Below, piece by piece: positions 12,715-25,879 of a stretch of 64,000 nucleotides of DNA (position 1 is the stretch's first letter; each line of letters begins with the position of its first letter). Position numbers and translations under genes: made by a program. The notes below the pieces were generated by a model that was given only the letters and a program-made list of their open reading frames with translations, did not search any database and was not told where the DNA came from. Origin of the DNA: Sipunculus nudus (taxonomy: Eukaryota; Annelida; Sipuncula; Golfingiida; Sipunculidae). The stretch covers positions 22,205,714 to 22,269,713 of the forward strand of contig CM049320.1 of assembly GCA_026874595.1 (NCBI GenBank), written 5' to 3'.

Positions 12715-13440
12715 CCATCCGAGTCCGAGTGCAAGTCCGAGTTCAGACAACTCGAGTTCAAGTGCATATCCGAGTCCAGTCAACTCGAGTCTGAGAGCAA
12801 GGCCGGATCCAGGCATCTCGAGTCCGAGTGCAAATCCGATTCCAGAAAACTCGAGTCCTAGTGCAAGTCAGAGTTCAGACAACTCGAGTCCGAGAGCAAG
12901 TCTGAGCCAAGGCAACTCGAGTCTGAGTACAAGCTAGGCCGGGTCCAGGCTACTCGAGTCTGAGAGCAAGGCCGGGTCCAGGCAACTCGAGTCCGAGAGC
13001 AAGTCTGAGCCAAGGCAACTCGAGTCTGAGTGCAAGGCCGGGTCCAGGCTACTCGAGTCTGAGAGCAAGGCCGGGTCCAGGCATCTCGAGTCCGAGTGCA
13101 AATCCGATTCCAGACAACTCGAGTCCTAGTGCAAGTCAGAGTTTAGACAACTCGAGTCCGAGAGCAAGTCTGAGCCAAGGCAACTCGAGTCTGAGTACAA
13201 GCTAGGCCGGGTCCAGGCTACTCGAGTCTGAGAGCAAGGCCGGGTCCAGGCAATTCGAGTGCGATTGCAAGTCTGAGCCCAGGCATCCCGAGTCTGAGTG
13301 CAAGGCCGGGTCAAGGCAACTCGATTCCGAGTCAAAGTCCGAGTCCCTCAGGTTCGAGTTCAAGTCCACCTTCTTCCAGTCTGTATCATTTGAAACTCGA
13401 GTACAAGCCCGAGTCCAAGTCCGATACAAATATTCTTAAT
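12715..13440 (+). repeat. 36-bp CTCGAG minisatellite
   Basis: About 20 variable units of 36 bp, of the type CTCGAGTCTGAGAGCAAGGC then CGGGTCCAGGCAA. A block of several units starting GCATCTCGAGTCCGAGTGCA appears at about 12813 and again at about 13081, which shows a higher-order duplication of about 268 bp. The 36-bp length is a multiple of three, so both strands give periodic 12-residue reading frames that need not be genes. Confidence 0.9.
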
Positions 13441-13621
13441 AAAATAATAAAAAGTATATTTAAGACAATAAAAAAATACTATGTTAGTTTAGAAGTTCCC
13501 TTTAACTGAGTGCTTAATTACGTTTGCCCTGATGCAGAGGTATGCAAATTCTTTTTTATGTAATATTCTGTTTTTAGTTTACCCATTAAAGGAGAATTGT
13601 GGCATAGTTTTCTCTTCTACT

Positions 13622-13765
13622 TGACTCGAGATTAACTCGGTCTGATGTCGGGTTCTTACCTCCGAGTCCGAGTACAAGTCCGTGTCCAGGACCCTCGAGT
13701 CCGAATCTCTGAAAAGTGGGATCAATTTCGAACTCGAATGCAAATCTGGACTCGAGTTCGACACG
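13622..13765 (+). repeat. outlying block of the CTCGAG minisatellite
   Basis: A few diverged units (GACTCGAG, CCGAGTCCGAGTACAAGTCC, CCCTCGAGTCCGAAT) separated from the main array by about 180 bp of unrelated AT-rich DNA. They look like the decayed edge of the same array. Confidence 0.7.
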
Positions 13766-15569
13766 ACTGGTCATAATGGACAATCTTCATGAAATATATA
13801 CAATACTTCTTACTAAGGTAGCATAATGATTTATGACCTGAAAACGGACCCGTAGCTGTTAAGAGGATCCTTTATATGATAACCATTAACAAATGTTTCC
13901 GACAGAGAATAAATGATTCCTACAACAACAAAAAAGAAAATAAGCTAGGAGAATCTTCATTGAATTATTTAAAAAGCTCAATGATATTCAAGAGAAAGCT
14001 CATTTTAATGGGCACATCCCGATATCTGAGGTCTATCAACTGACGATAATTCCTCAACTTTTTTTTATGAAATAGGCCAGACAACGCTGATCCAACCGCA
14101 CAGAGAATGTTCGTTTTGTTTTTACGTATCCACTGGTTTTATAATTTTTTTGGGGGCCGCCAAAACAGTTTCGCGAAGGTTTTATTTTCGTAATTGCACC
14201 AGAACCTGTAAAATTTAAGAATAGCATGATCTGTATTGATATCAAGTTTAGAAAAAAGTCCTACAATACCTGAATACTCGTTCAGTCATTAAATTAGAAC
14301 TTGTATCAGTCAATATGTATCACAGTCTATGTGAACGGCTAATGCATGAGCAAGTTTCGAAACCAGGCACAAATTTGGTTGCTGATGAGGTTGTTTTCAG
14401 AGGTTATCTTAGTTGATGGGCCATCTTTTTCCCGAGGGTTTAATATTCGCGATTATTTCACACTCGCCAATATCGCGTAATTAAAACCCTCGCGAACAAA
14501 AAGGCAACCACAGTGAAAATGTAGGTGAGTAGATGGCTTTAATCAGTTTTTTTTCTGCAGGGTCGGACTGGATGGGAAATAGGAACTAAAAGGTTGAGTG
14601 AAAGCGGCCCAAATTTAATACCATTGGCCCTCCGGCATCAATCGTTAGTTTATACCATCGGCCGAACGGAAAACTTATCCGTGTAATGGTGGACCAGTCC
14701 GTCTTTGTATTTCTGACACTGCAAATGTTTTTTCTATCAAACGTAGGACTAATTCTACCCTTAAGTAAGCTCATTGATGCTCTTGTGACTACGCATGCGC
14801 ATTTGTGTTCCTTCTAAAATAATATTTATTCTTTGATTATGCCACGTTTTGAAATATAAGCTTAGAGTTCGTTACATTTACAATGAAAACTTTTCTTAAC
14901 CTTTGCTGCGCACGAAAAAGCGGTCAGTTGATTTTATATAGATTTATTCAAATCGTGAGAGCAAACACAGGCGTTAGAATCGATGAGACACCACTGTCTG
15001 TGTAGTTTTTCATCTTTTCCCTGATATCGATCGTCCTGTTAAAACATAGGGATGAAACAACGCTATACATGCAAAAATGGTGGAGGAAACGCATAGGGCA
15101 GTCAACTATAGCCTACATCAAGTACTATATACAGAGCCACAGACCCCTGGCCTCATTTACCTAGCGGACGGAGCGCATGCAAAATGCTGCGCATCACTTG
15201 CTCTGACCCCGAGTTTAAGGTACTTTTCTCAGCCGGCGCGATTATTTCAGCCGGCGATGTGCAAGTGTTACATCATCACAGCTGACCTTCGGCTTCCTGG
15301 CCCATCCAGCTAAAAATGTATCCATGTAACCCATACCATGAAATTATCGCATGTGTAAATAGTGGACATATATACTATAAAGGGCCACAATTGGGTCTAA
15401 CTATAGCCGTATTCACACATCACCCCTATTCAGTTTATATCGACTACCATTTTCTTGCCTCCAAATCGTCCTTAAGCTAACACTACATTCGAATGTATTG
15501 GCGAACCACATCGGGAAGTGGTTTCTACAGCGAATTCCTTCAAGGGACCTTATTACCTACAACGCATGT

Positions 15570-15725
15570 TGAATTAACACGAAAACATGCTTCTTTTTTA
15601 AATCAAATGGTACCTGCGACCATGTGCTGGGATGGTTTTGCTGGGAAACTATTTTATAAAGCAAAACTGAACTGAAAGTGTGAAAGAATAGGCATGATAT
15701 TGTTCCTCATTATGTCCCTTTAATA
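15570..15725 (+). mobile_element. repeat B fragment (TTAA-ended DNA element?)
   Basis: It shares TGTGCTGGGATGGTTTTGCT, GGGAAACTATTTTATAAAGC and a final ATTATGTCCCTTTAA with 46285-46790. The TTAA at the end is typical of piggyBac/Kolobok-type target sites. Only the right end is clear. Confidence 0.5.
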
Positions 15726-18112
15726 AAGTACTCACATCAAGGCAACACGAACACGCGTTGAGCGTATGCGTGCAAACAGATTTTAGTTTCACACGTATCC
15801 CGTGGAATCATGCAAAGAGAACTGAACAGTGGCGTTAATTTATCTTCAAGGTATTATGTTCCAAGTATATGTTAATTCTAAACGAAGTTTGATATATATT
15901 ACATCATAGTAAACTCAGAAATGGAACCAAAATCTTTGATTCTAAATATATATATATATCATCTCCAATATATCAATATTATTCTCTGAATATTGGGGGG
16001 CATGATTACTTTGATCATCCCCCTTATGTTAACAATTGGGGGGGGGGGGGGGGTTGATATATGCCCCTTGTATTGACGAACCAAATAACTTTATCGAATA
16101 TGGTATCGAGGCCATACATTTTGTTCTCCTGATTCGTCCCTCCTAATTTTCGTGGATCATATTTTTTTCAAAACACGAAAATCAGAACTGAAGCATATAA
16201 ATGTATAGTAATCCAAGTATTATGTCTGATTCTCGACTGGTAACGAAAAAAATAGAATACAAAAAAATCGCCAGCCCGCCCAATTTATTTAGTTCCTATG
16301 GTCCGTAGAAACATGTCGTGTGTGTGGACTGAATGCGTTTTTCATTCTGTTGCGATAAGAAGTATATACGAATTGTATCGAATACCATCTGTTGAATTCT
16401 GTATATTTGGAGAAATGGTATTCGACAACCTGAAAGAGAAATTAAGTCACGGAGTAACCCAAATCAAGAAAACAAGAAGAATATAGGGCATATTAGCAAA
16501 TTTCACCGTGTACCATACATGTTTTCTTACAAATAATTTGCATTATAAATTCTTTCAAAGGCAAAATATAAACGAACAGATGAATACAATGATTTTTTTT
16601 TATAGTACCACTTTCCAATTTCACAGAAACGACCATTTTCCTCGACGTTCAACTAATAGCCGGCACTACTACTTCCATATTTTACCATATGCTTGGGGAT
16701 GTAATGTTTTATGACCGTTGTTTGGATCTAAGGAGATGCTGCTCCATTAGAGTAATTTCCTGTGTTAATAGAAACGTTATTTCTGATGAGCAAATATAAT
16801 TCTTGGACTAGGGGGAAATTCAGCCATACCATGAGCAAATTCACATAATAGGCTCAAGAAGTTCGGACATGCAGAAGGGCTTGACATAGTGTGATCAAAA
16901 TATCAGTTTTATTTTTTATTTCGACTATATTTAAAGAAACAAGCAATTTCCATAAAACAAACAGGTACATGACATTGATTACATTAGCTTCAATTGTGGA
17001 TACAACACATTTTCATTTAAATAAGATAACATGAGAATATAAATTATCACTCCATTGTAGATGCACAGCAGGTTATAAATGAATGTTTATATACTTCAGA
17101 TATAAAAAGAGTCTCTTATGGTCATATTAAAGAAGAATGTACGTAAATGAAATTTCAAAAGAACTACGGACGATATATATTATAAAGGCATTAAGGCGTG
17201 TTAAAAAAAAGCAAATACATTCAATTTGGATAAAGTTCATTATCACGTAATACTCAGAACGTAACATAATCAATTTTTAATTTATAAAAAAATGAACCGT
17301 CAGGCAAATCTCTTAAGCCGATACCGTAGCCTAGCAACCAGCAGTCCCGCACAAAATTCTCATTTAGGATACATCTAAAATGATTCATCTCATATACCTC
17401 CTACCGGGCTGATCGACGGTAAATAAATTTAGGATATAAAACCTAAGTGCCACTTAGGGGAGGTTGGACCCCCTGCAGTCTTTTGTATTAGAGCCACTCA
17501 GTGGTTGTACCTTTTTGTTTCCAGCATGCATCAGTGTCATGACTTTACATGGGTTCCAATACACAAGGGGTAAGAGGATGTCACGTGACTGGGGGTAAAT
17601 CATGCGTAAGGCACGATCTGGCTTGCGGAGATACGGAGAAGTGACGTTGGGAAGTTCATACAGGGCCACCCACCCTAGAGACTCTAATAAACTGAACTGC
17701 TGATAAACTGTCAACCACCCCCGAGAGGCCCAAGAACTTTGTCCGCTGGGTCTTGTTAATTTATCCCAAATTCTCTCGGTCTCGTAATGGCCTCCTAAGA
17801 CATACTTCTTTTTTAAAAGAGTCCATTTTACTTGCAGCTAAATGACTTTCGAGATTCATTTGTCATTCAGCTTTTCTTAGATTGCAATTTTGGGTTTTCC
17901 TCTTCTATAAACAAAACGTCTCCCAGCTGAAGTCTGTATACTTTGTGGAAATACCCTCGTATAAAGCCATCTTAGAGTCATTTGCGCACGGTCTTGGTTT
18001 ATCTTCGAGCCAGCAGCCGATTCTAAATCTAATTAATTATAATGAACTGTCTGTCGTGGTATACTTTTAAGCCGTCCAAGTTAATTATCTCTCCGTAAGC
18101 CAACACAACATG

Positions 18113-18127
18113 GTAGGAAAAGCATTA

Positions 18128-18182
<55 letters not shown>

Positions 18183-18235
18183 TTATATATATATATATTT
18201 ATATATATATATATACATGAATGATGCTTTTCCTA
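18113..18235. repeat. (TA)n centred in an inverted repeat
   Basis: Left arm TAGGAAAAGCATTATTCATA (18113-18132) and right arm ATGAATGATGCTTTTCCTA (18217-18235) are near-perfect inverted repeats flanking about 80 bp of (TA)n interrupted by TTTAT. The whole could extrude as a cruciform. Confidence 0.85.
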
Positions 18236-20542
18236 GATTTAGACCGCATGCCTCAGCCGACTTTGGGATCACCTATTAAGGGTTTCTCCTATATATGAGG
18301 GAGGGGGTAAATATTACAACACCCCCGACCTCAACCCCGACCTGTATTCTGGGTCTCTTACTGATAAAATTATTACAAGTATTACACTCTATTGAAAAAG
18401 TAAGGTGGGGTTTAAATAAGGTATACCTTGTTGCAAGGGCTTATGCGTGTGAAGGTGGGGGGGATTGCGAATTGAAAATGTGCCCCTGAAAATATGCCCA
18501 TAGTCATTTGAGTGAAGAAGGTAACAGACGAACCAACAAACCAACAGCAACAAAAACTTGTGACCCAGGGTATATATATTTATCTGCTGTCATTATTTTT
18601 CATTTCAATGCCACAGTTGCAATCCTACAGCTAAGAAATAAAGATTCATTTTAGAGTGTGGATCTTTTTACGGTTTCAACTTGAACCATAAGTATATGGT
18701 ATTTCAGGAGTGACCCGAGGGCTCTTTAAATTGAATGTTCCTTGCAGAATTTCTTTAAAGGTTGCTTCACAAAAACATATGGAAACATACAGGGCAAATA
18801 CCCCCTTTGACCGCTGGCCTTGATCTTCAAATGAATCGCGCATGCGCATTCCAACCATGCGTATTCCAACCATCGGAACATGTGGTCACCACAAGGTTAC
18901 TACACAGACAGTCAAGCGTAACCATAGTTGGAGATCGAACTTAACTTGGTACTTAAATGAAAAACCAAGAACCTTTTCATTCTGAGAGTGGTGCATGTAA
19001 CCCCTTGGCTACTGCAACTTGCTGTAATTTTAAGCAAGTCATGCTTTAAATGGCCGTGATTTGCATTTCCAAGCAGAAGTTTGGTTCACAAATAATCATT
19101 AATTTCATCGATTTCCCCTCATTACTGCTTATTTGCTATGTAAGGTTATCATATAATTCCAGCGCTCATTTTAAGTAACAGTAACTTCCGGTGGAAATTC
19201 GCGGTTTGTTTTGTTACATAAAATAGCTGTTCGCTGTCTACAAAACACGTCGGACTAGCTCATTATACATGAGTGAACCAGACATTGCACCGACAGACTC
19301 GGGAAACAAATCGTTTCAGCTTTTTCACAGCTGGTTACGGGATGTTTATTAATAGAAGCTTATTTCCAGGAGAATGAACACTAATTCAGACAGTAAATCG
19401 GATTAAGTACGGATTGAGGTCTATTATCAGGTCGAATTACGTGCAGACGTTATTAACGTGTCCTTGCAGCCGTTGGCCATCAGTGCTGTTTGAAATATGC
19501 CTGGTAGTCCGATGCTGTAAGTCACGTATATTAAAGGTGCCGCTAATGACACGGACACGCCAAATTTTCCCCACGCTCACGCGCGGGCAAGCACACATGC
19601 GATCTTGCAGAGCGGGCAGATCAGATAGCAATGGATATAAAATATCACATGATGCCCATTTGGTGTAAATAATATTTTATTGCAAAATAACAAGAGGATT
19701 TAAAATCACATCTTCTCCTCATATGCAATAATAAATTCACATGATATAATAAACAATAATAGAAATTTAGTTTATACATGCATATTGCACTCTTGTCATC
19801 TTGTCATCTTTCATGAGCCAAATGCGTATTATATATACATTTATCATACGTTTACCCACATATGCACATATGCTAAGTAAATATAAAACATAAACAATAG
19901 CAGAATTTCAGAGGATGTGTTTAAACAGTGACATGTTATAATTACATATGGTTTCGGGCCTCTCGAAAAAATATGATGCCTTTTTATCCTGTAACAGCAC
20001 TTGGTGGCGATGATGAACTCATCTAGATGGTTAAAAAGGTCGGAGTTCTTCCCGTGCACAGAAATGATTTGTTTGCTTCCATATAGGAAAATGGGTTCAC
20101 TTCTTAATTCTGGACAATTTTCATGAAAAGTTCCAGTCCTTCCTTGGTATAATGTTCACAAAATAAGAAGAAATGTTCTGGTGTCTCTATATCATTTCCG
20201 CTTGGACATATACGATTTTAAGTACATTGGCTTTTAAACAAATTCAATCTCAGTGAGCTACAACCTAGTCGCCTTTCAGTGTGGTATATTTGAGCCGACC
20301 TGCTATCTATGAAATGGTTAAATTACATTGGTGGCATCTGTATATTCGATTCTAACTTTTTCTTAAAATTCAGGATCGAAGGACTGTTTCTTTTGGTTAG
20401 TCTAACGAATTCACATTGACATTGAAGAAAAAAGGAGGAATTTTGTCTTAGAGGGATGCGCATTTCTTATGTAAGGTCAAACGACACTCCCAAGGAGAGG
20501 AATATCAAAAATACAAAATATGAATATACTTCACACACACAC

Positions 20543-20544
<2 letters not shown>

Positions 20545-20614
<70 letters not shown>

Positions 20615-20885
20615 GTCTTATTAGTAAATACTATGTATGTTTTGTTCAAGTGCCCATATAAACGTTCAAATATTTCAAAAGTGACTTTTCGGAGAATGAC
20701 GACACAAGATGCTTTACAAATGACAGAATGTGAACGTAAAATTGAATACAATTTTTTTTCTAAAAAAAACCAGACTAAAACCTACGCAGGTGTGGTGGTT
20801 ACCGGGCCTGGGTGACACCACGATAAAATGACAGCAAACTGTGCGCTACCGCCAAGTCAGGTAATCCTAAACTGAGAAGAAATTC

Positions 20886-20926
<41 letters not shown>

Positions 20927-20954
20927 CTCTGGAGAAAAACACACTTCTACCTTC

Positions 20955-21012
<58 letters not shown>
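20545..21012. repeat. three (TA)n tracts with a foldback-element remnant
   Basis: (TA)n lies at about 20547-20608, 20889-20926 and 20961-21011. Between the last two is ACTCTGGAGAAAAACAC, the terminal phrase of the foldback family seen at 58025 and 62960. The DNA between the first two tracts (20610-20888) shows nothing recognisable. Confidence 0.75.
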
Positions 21013-21014
<2 letters not shown>

Positions 21015-21555
21015 GTTAAGATTAGTAAAGCTTGCATTAAATGCCGAGGCGGTTACCTCCATACAAAAACATATTTTAAATATTAATCTCAGATACGACC
21101 CTTCAATAATTTTTCACATGATCATATCCCGAAAATGAAATGAGTTATCAAGAACATGTTTTGTGTCACTTGTGGGACGGTCCCAAAATTTCAGCCAGGC
21201 TCAACGAGACAATCACTGAGCCACCATTCCCTATGAAATATTCAAATTTATCATTAACTATCCGGGAGCTCCAGGGACTGCTCGAGAGCTGCAGCTCAGC
21301 AAGCAAAGCCTTTTATTGTTATCATCATCTTTTAGATTAATCGAACATAATGAACCCATGCAGACCGTTACCCAACAAGGTTCTTCACGGCATTACACGG
21401 CACAAGCGGAATAATTAAATGCATGGCTCCATGGGGACTGGAGGCAAATGACGACATAAAATTTAGTTGAATGATCATGATTTAGACACACATGTCCACG
21501 ACAAGGACAAACGCTTAAAGGCGTACGCTCCTCCCTGCAGTCCTCCCAGATCTCC

Positions 21556-23510
21556 TTTATTTTGATGACACCGGGACACCCGCCTCTTTGGTCTGATGAC
21601 AGCGGGACAGCCGCTCTCGTTGGTCTGATGATAATGGGACACCCGCCTCTTTGGTCTGATGACAGCGGGACAGCCGCTCTCGTTGGTCTGATGATAACAG
21701 GACACCCACCTCTTTGGTCTGATGACAGCGAGACACCCGCCTCTTTGCTCTGATGACAACGGGACGCCCGTCTTTTTGGTCTGATGACACCGGGACACCC
21801 GCTCTCGTTGGTCTGATGACACCAGGACATCCGCCTCTTAGGTCTGATTGTACCGGGTCACCCACTAACGTGGTCTGATGACACCGGGACACCCGCTCTC
21901 GTTGGTCTGATGACATCGGGACAACCGCTCTCGTTGGTCTGATGACATCGGGACAACCGCTCTCGTTGGTTTGATGACACCAGGACATCCGCCTCTTAGG
22001 TCTGATTGAACCGGGTCACCCACTAACGTGGTCTGATGACATCGGGACAACCGCTCTCGTTGGTCTGATGACACCGGGACAACCGCTCTCGTTGGTTTGA
22101 TGACACCGGGACTCACGCTCTCGTTGGTCTGATGACACCGGGACAACCGATCTCTTTGGTCTGGTGACATCGGGACAACCGCTCTCGTTGGTCTGATGAC
22201 ACCGGGACAACCGCTCTCGTTGGTCTGATGACACCGGGACTCCCGCCCTCGTTGGTCTGATGACACCAGGACAACCGCTCTCGTCGGTCTGATTACATCG
22301 GGACAACCGCTCTCGTTGGTCTGATGACACCGGGACAACCGCTCTCGTTGGTCTGATTACACCTGGACAACCGCTCTCGTTGGTCTGATGACACCGGGAC
22401 TCCCGCTCTCGTTTGTTTGATGACATCGGGACAACCGCTCTCGTTGGTCTGATGACACCAGGAAAACCGCTCTCGTTGGTCTGATGACACCGGGACTCCC
22501 GCCCTCGTTGGTCTGATGACATCGGGACAACCGCTCTCGTTGGTCTGATGACACCGGGAAAACCGCTCTCGTTGGTCTGATGACATCGGGACAACCGCTC
22601 TCGTAGGTCTGATGACACCGGGAAAACCGCTCTCGTTGGTCTGATGACACCTGGAAAACCGCTCTCGTTGGTCTGATGACACCGGGAAAACCGCTCTCGT
22701 TGGTCTGATGACATCGGGACAACCGCTCTCGTTGGTCTGATGACACCGGGACTCACGCTCTCGTTGGTCTGATGACATCGGGAAAACCGCTCTCGTTGGT
22801 CTGATGACATCGGGACAACCGCTCTCGTTGGTCTGATGACACCGGGACTCCCGCTCTCGTTGGTCTGATGACATCGGGACACCCGCTCTCGTTGGTCTGA
22901 TGACACCGGGACTCCCGCTCTCGTTGGTCTAATGACACCGGGAAAACCGCTCTCGTTGGTCTGATGACATCGGGACAACCGCTCTCGTTGGTCTGATGAC
23001 ACCGGGAAAACCGCTCTCGTTGGTCTGATGACACCGGGAAAACCGCTCTCGTTGGTCTGATGACACCGGGAAAACCGCTCTCGTTGGTCTGATGACACCG
23101 GGAAAACCGCTCTCGTTGGTCTGACGACATCGGGACAACCGCTCTCGTTGGTCTGATGACATCGGGACAACCGCTCTCGTTGGTCTGATGACACCGGGAA
23201 AACCGCTCTCGTTGGTCTGATGACAACGGGACACCCGCTCTCGTTGGTCTGATGACACCGGGACAACCGCTCTCGTTGGTCTGATGACACCAGACTCCCG
23301 CTCTTGTTGATCTGATGACACCGGGAAAACCGCTCTCGTTGGTCTGATGACACCGGGAAAACCGCTCTCGTTGGTCTGATGACATCGGGACAACCGCTCT
23401 CGTTGGTCTGATGGCATCGGGACAACCGCTCTCGTTTGTTTGATGACACCGGGACTCCTGGTCTCGTTGGTCTGATGACACCGGGTCACCCGCTCTCATT
23501 GGTCTGATAC
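21556..23510 (-). repeat. 32-bp minisatellite, about 60 units
   Basis: The tandem unit is GGTCTGATGACACCGGGACA then ACCGCTCTCGTT, 32 bp, about 60 copies. Variants fall at a few positions: CACC/CATC, GGGACAACC, GGGACTCCC or GGGAAAACC. The left edge (21560-21720) alternates CCTCTTT and CTCTCGTT units, giving a 64-bp dimer. A distinctive phrase (CCTCTTAGGTCTGATTG, then CCACTAACGTGG) occurs twice about 160 bp apart, marking a five-unit duplication. The minus strand is nearly stop-free in all three frames, only because the unit has no stop in any register. I treat it as non-coding. Confidence 0.93.
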
Positions 23511-23557
23511 GTCAGAACGCGGAATTCCATTTTGAATATATTAACACCCGGGTTTTC

Positions 23558-23825
23558 GCATGTGGCATGTCCGAAATAAGGGTATACCACAAGTAATTAT
23601 CGTGAGTTCGAATCCCGGTCAGACCCCCACCGTGCCAAGACCATTGTGTAAGGTCCCAACACTAAGTGTGCCTCTGTCCACCCAGCTGTAGAAATGGGTA
23701 CCAGTAAATACCGTACTGGGAAGGTAACCTGCGATAGAGTAGCGTCCCATCCGGGAGGAGTTTTACTCTTTAGACGCTTCACGTTACAGAAACCGGGATA
23801 AGCCCAACAGACTTTACCTTTACTA
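23558..23825 (+). mobile_element. tRNA-derived SINE with mollusc-type tail
   Basis: The B-box-like GAGTTCGAATCCCGG (23602-23616) is followed by a body ending AACCTGCGATAGAGTAGCGT, CCCATCCGGGAGGAG, CGCTTCACGTTACAGAAACC, GGGATAAGCCCAACAG and ACTTTACC, then a (TAG) tail. This tail closely resembles the conserved 3' domain shared by several bivalve and other metazoan SINE families; that identification is from memory. The head upstream of the B box is degenerate. Confidence 0.8.
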
Positions 23826-23886
23826 GTAGTAGTAGAAAAAGTAGTATAAAACTATAAAAATAGTAGTAATGATTTAAATAATAAAC

Positions 23887-23922
<36 letters not shown>
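23826..23922. repeat. TAG/TAA trinucleotide microsatellite
   Basis: (TAG)n just after the SINE, then (TAA)n at about 23889-23922. This is a common fate of the simple tail of a SINE. Confidence 0.85.
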
Positions 23923-23926
<4 letters not shown>

Positions 23927-24464
23927 TAAGACGTGCGTGTGCAAGTATACATACATGCCAATGACATTTACATCATTATCCTCCCATACAACTTCAACGT
24001 ACATAATAAAAAATGATTTTGTCATCAACCTTGATTGGAACATTTTTTTGGTCTAATTTTCAGAGACCTTATTCTGTATTCCTATGCAACTCTAGCAGGT
24101 TGCCGAGAGTGGAATGCAGTTGGTACATTATTACAAATTAGGCGTACTACGTTCTTGTCTGAAAGTATATCGCTAGGGGCACGAGGAAAGGGTCGCAGGG
24201 TAACACTTAAGACACCATCAGTCTGCCTTCTGGTAAGAAAAATCCTCCCGCGCCGGCACAATCGCAAGCCCTCAGTATGCAGATTCTCCACGAAGCCAGG
24301 ATCTAGTGAAATCAATAGCAAATCCTTCACCAGTGTCTCTCTACTGCCAACGATCGCGTGTTCAATACGGGGTCACTCCGGTGCAAAAGTCTAGATGAGC
24401 AAGTCCCTGTCACAATTCGCAGAATTGCCACAGTTTCCTCGGCTCGCGCCGGCTTGCCGGAACG

Positions 24465-24602
24465 CCTGACTGTCCGTGACTGACGCTCCTGTGGTTGGAT
24501 AGTGACTAAGCAATGGAATTAAGCCATGGCCCCCTGACTGTCCGTGACTGACGCTCCTGTGGTTGGATAGTGACTAAGCAATGGAATTAAGGCACGGCCC
24601 TC
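24465..24602. repeat. 68-bp recent tandem duplication
   Basis: CCTGACTGTCCGTGACTGAC through GCAATGGAATTAAG occurs at 24465 and again at 24533 with almost no differences. It implies one recent duplication of non-repetitive DNA. The open frame at 24035-24394 just upstream has no recognisable content. Confidence 0.85.
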
Positions 24603-25527
24603 GTGGCTTGAAGCACTGCTTACAAACCTAATGTAGGGCTTGTACGAACACTAGCAATAGATAACGATCCGTACGTCATACGGATTAATGTGCATGACGT
24701 GAATTTATTTTCCCGCAAGTTGTTAGTCACCAACTACGGAGAATGGAAGGTTTGACTCCTGCGTTTGAACCCCCCCCCCCTCCTTTCAACCATCCCTCGA
24801 TTGCCAGAAGCGTTATACCCGCGAAAAGGTGAACAATAAATACATCAGCAACAAAATGGTGAATAGTGAACTAAGATACTTGACTTGTGCTGCCAGCTGT
24901 TGAAAGTTATGTGAACTATTAATCATATGCCGAATCTTCGTTCATGCTTTAGAGGAAATGACCCTGTCGGGTCCAGGATTATTTTGATTCCATTAAAACG
25001 AGACATGCTCTCCCTCTCCCAATAGTTGAGGGGTTATAACTATATCTTACATCATATAAAATGTTTATTTAAGGGGGCTTTACCCCCACCATATTTTATA
25101 ATTCTGCCACTCACAGACACGCATCCAGACACACCAACTACTCCCCCCCCCCATGTGAGGTTAACTCTTGGAAATCCGAAATCGATTATAGATTGACCCC
25201 GAGGTATTCTGAACCTGCATTTATCTAACTAAATGATAAATTCTTATGCCTCTAACTTAAGGTATATTATTTCCGTAAACTGCGTGAAAGAGACGAGGTT
25301 TAAAAAATTAAATCAATCTTTGAAAATAAAAAAAGCATGACACATTGCATGAAACATAAGATACTTGTACACAACCATCCAAACTTATGTGGGAAATCAA
25401 GAAGAAAGAAATTATATTGATTTTAAGTAATGAACTACAAACAAAATCTTAAATCGCGCAGAGGGTAATCTATTTCAAGCTACCTGGGTGTGATCTGAAA
25501 TCGCTAGACTTGTACTAGAGCGAGGGA

Positions 25528-25529
<2 letters not shown>

Positions 25530-25621
<92 letters not shown>
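25530..25621. repeat. (GA)n microsatellite
   Basis: About 45 uninterrupted AG dinucleotides. It is a purine/pyrimidine mirror repeat able to form triplex DNA. Confidence 0.95.
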
Positions 25622-25623
<2 letters not shown>

Positions 25624-25879
25624 TCGATTGATAAGCAAGGAATGTTTATCTGGTGGTCTGATGCTGATGCGAATTTAATGTTTATTTTAATTTTCTGACG
25701 GAGTTAGTTCTTTTCTCATGCATTATTACCATAGTGATGATGCAAACGGTGATGTCGTTAGTATTTTTGATGATGGTGATGATAAGAGGTGATGGTAGTT
25801 AAAAAAATTAATTTATACAGAAGCTGTAGGTTATAGTGCATGGAGTGCCTCGGTGTCTATTGCATGTAATCTTCTACTT

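Noticed and set aside
17454-17714. 86-residue minus-strand frame
   Set aside because: No recognisable motif, signal peptide or neighbouring exon.
20545-21062. Tyr/Ile repeat proteins over (TA)n tracts (also at 37.6, 57.9, 61.3 and 62.5 kb)
   Set aside because: Direct translations of the microsatellite.
22016-23449. 477-residue minus-strand open frame
   Set aside because: It comes from the stop-free 32-bp unit; all three frames give the same periodic peptide and no start or splice context supports a gene.
21556-23510. CTGATGA plus GAAA in minisatellite units, like a hammerhead ribozyme core (also C/D-box-like TGATGA and CTGA)
   Set aside because: Between CTGATGA and GAAA only CACCGG is present, too short for stem II, and the GTC overlaps the core, leaving no stem I. 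Chance resemblance in a short repeat.
21556-23510. CRISPR-like regular repeat of ~32 bp
   Set aside because: Repeats are directly adjacent with no unique spacers, and the host is a eukaryote.
23602-23616. tRNA gene (GAGTTCGAATCCCGG)
   Set aside because: No closed acceptor or anticodon stems upstream; it is the head of a SINE.
24035-24394. 119-residue plus-strand open frame, also open on the minus strand
   Set aside because: No domain, no splice or polyA context; openness on both strands suggests local composition.
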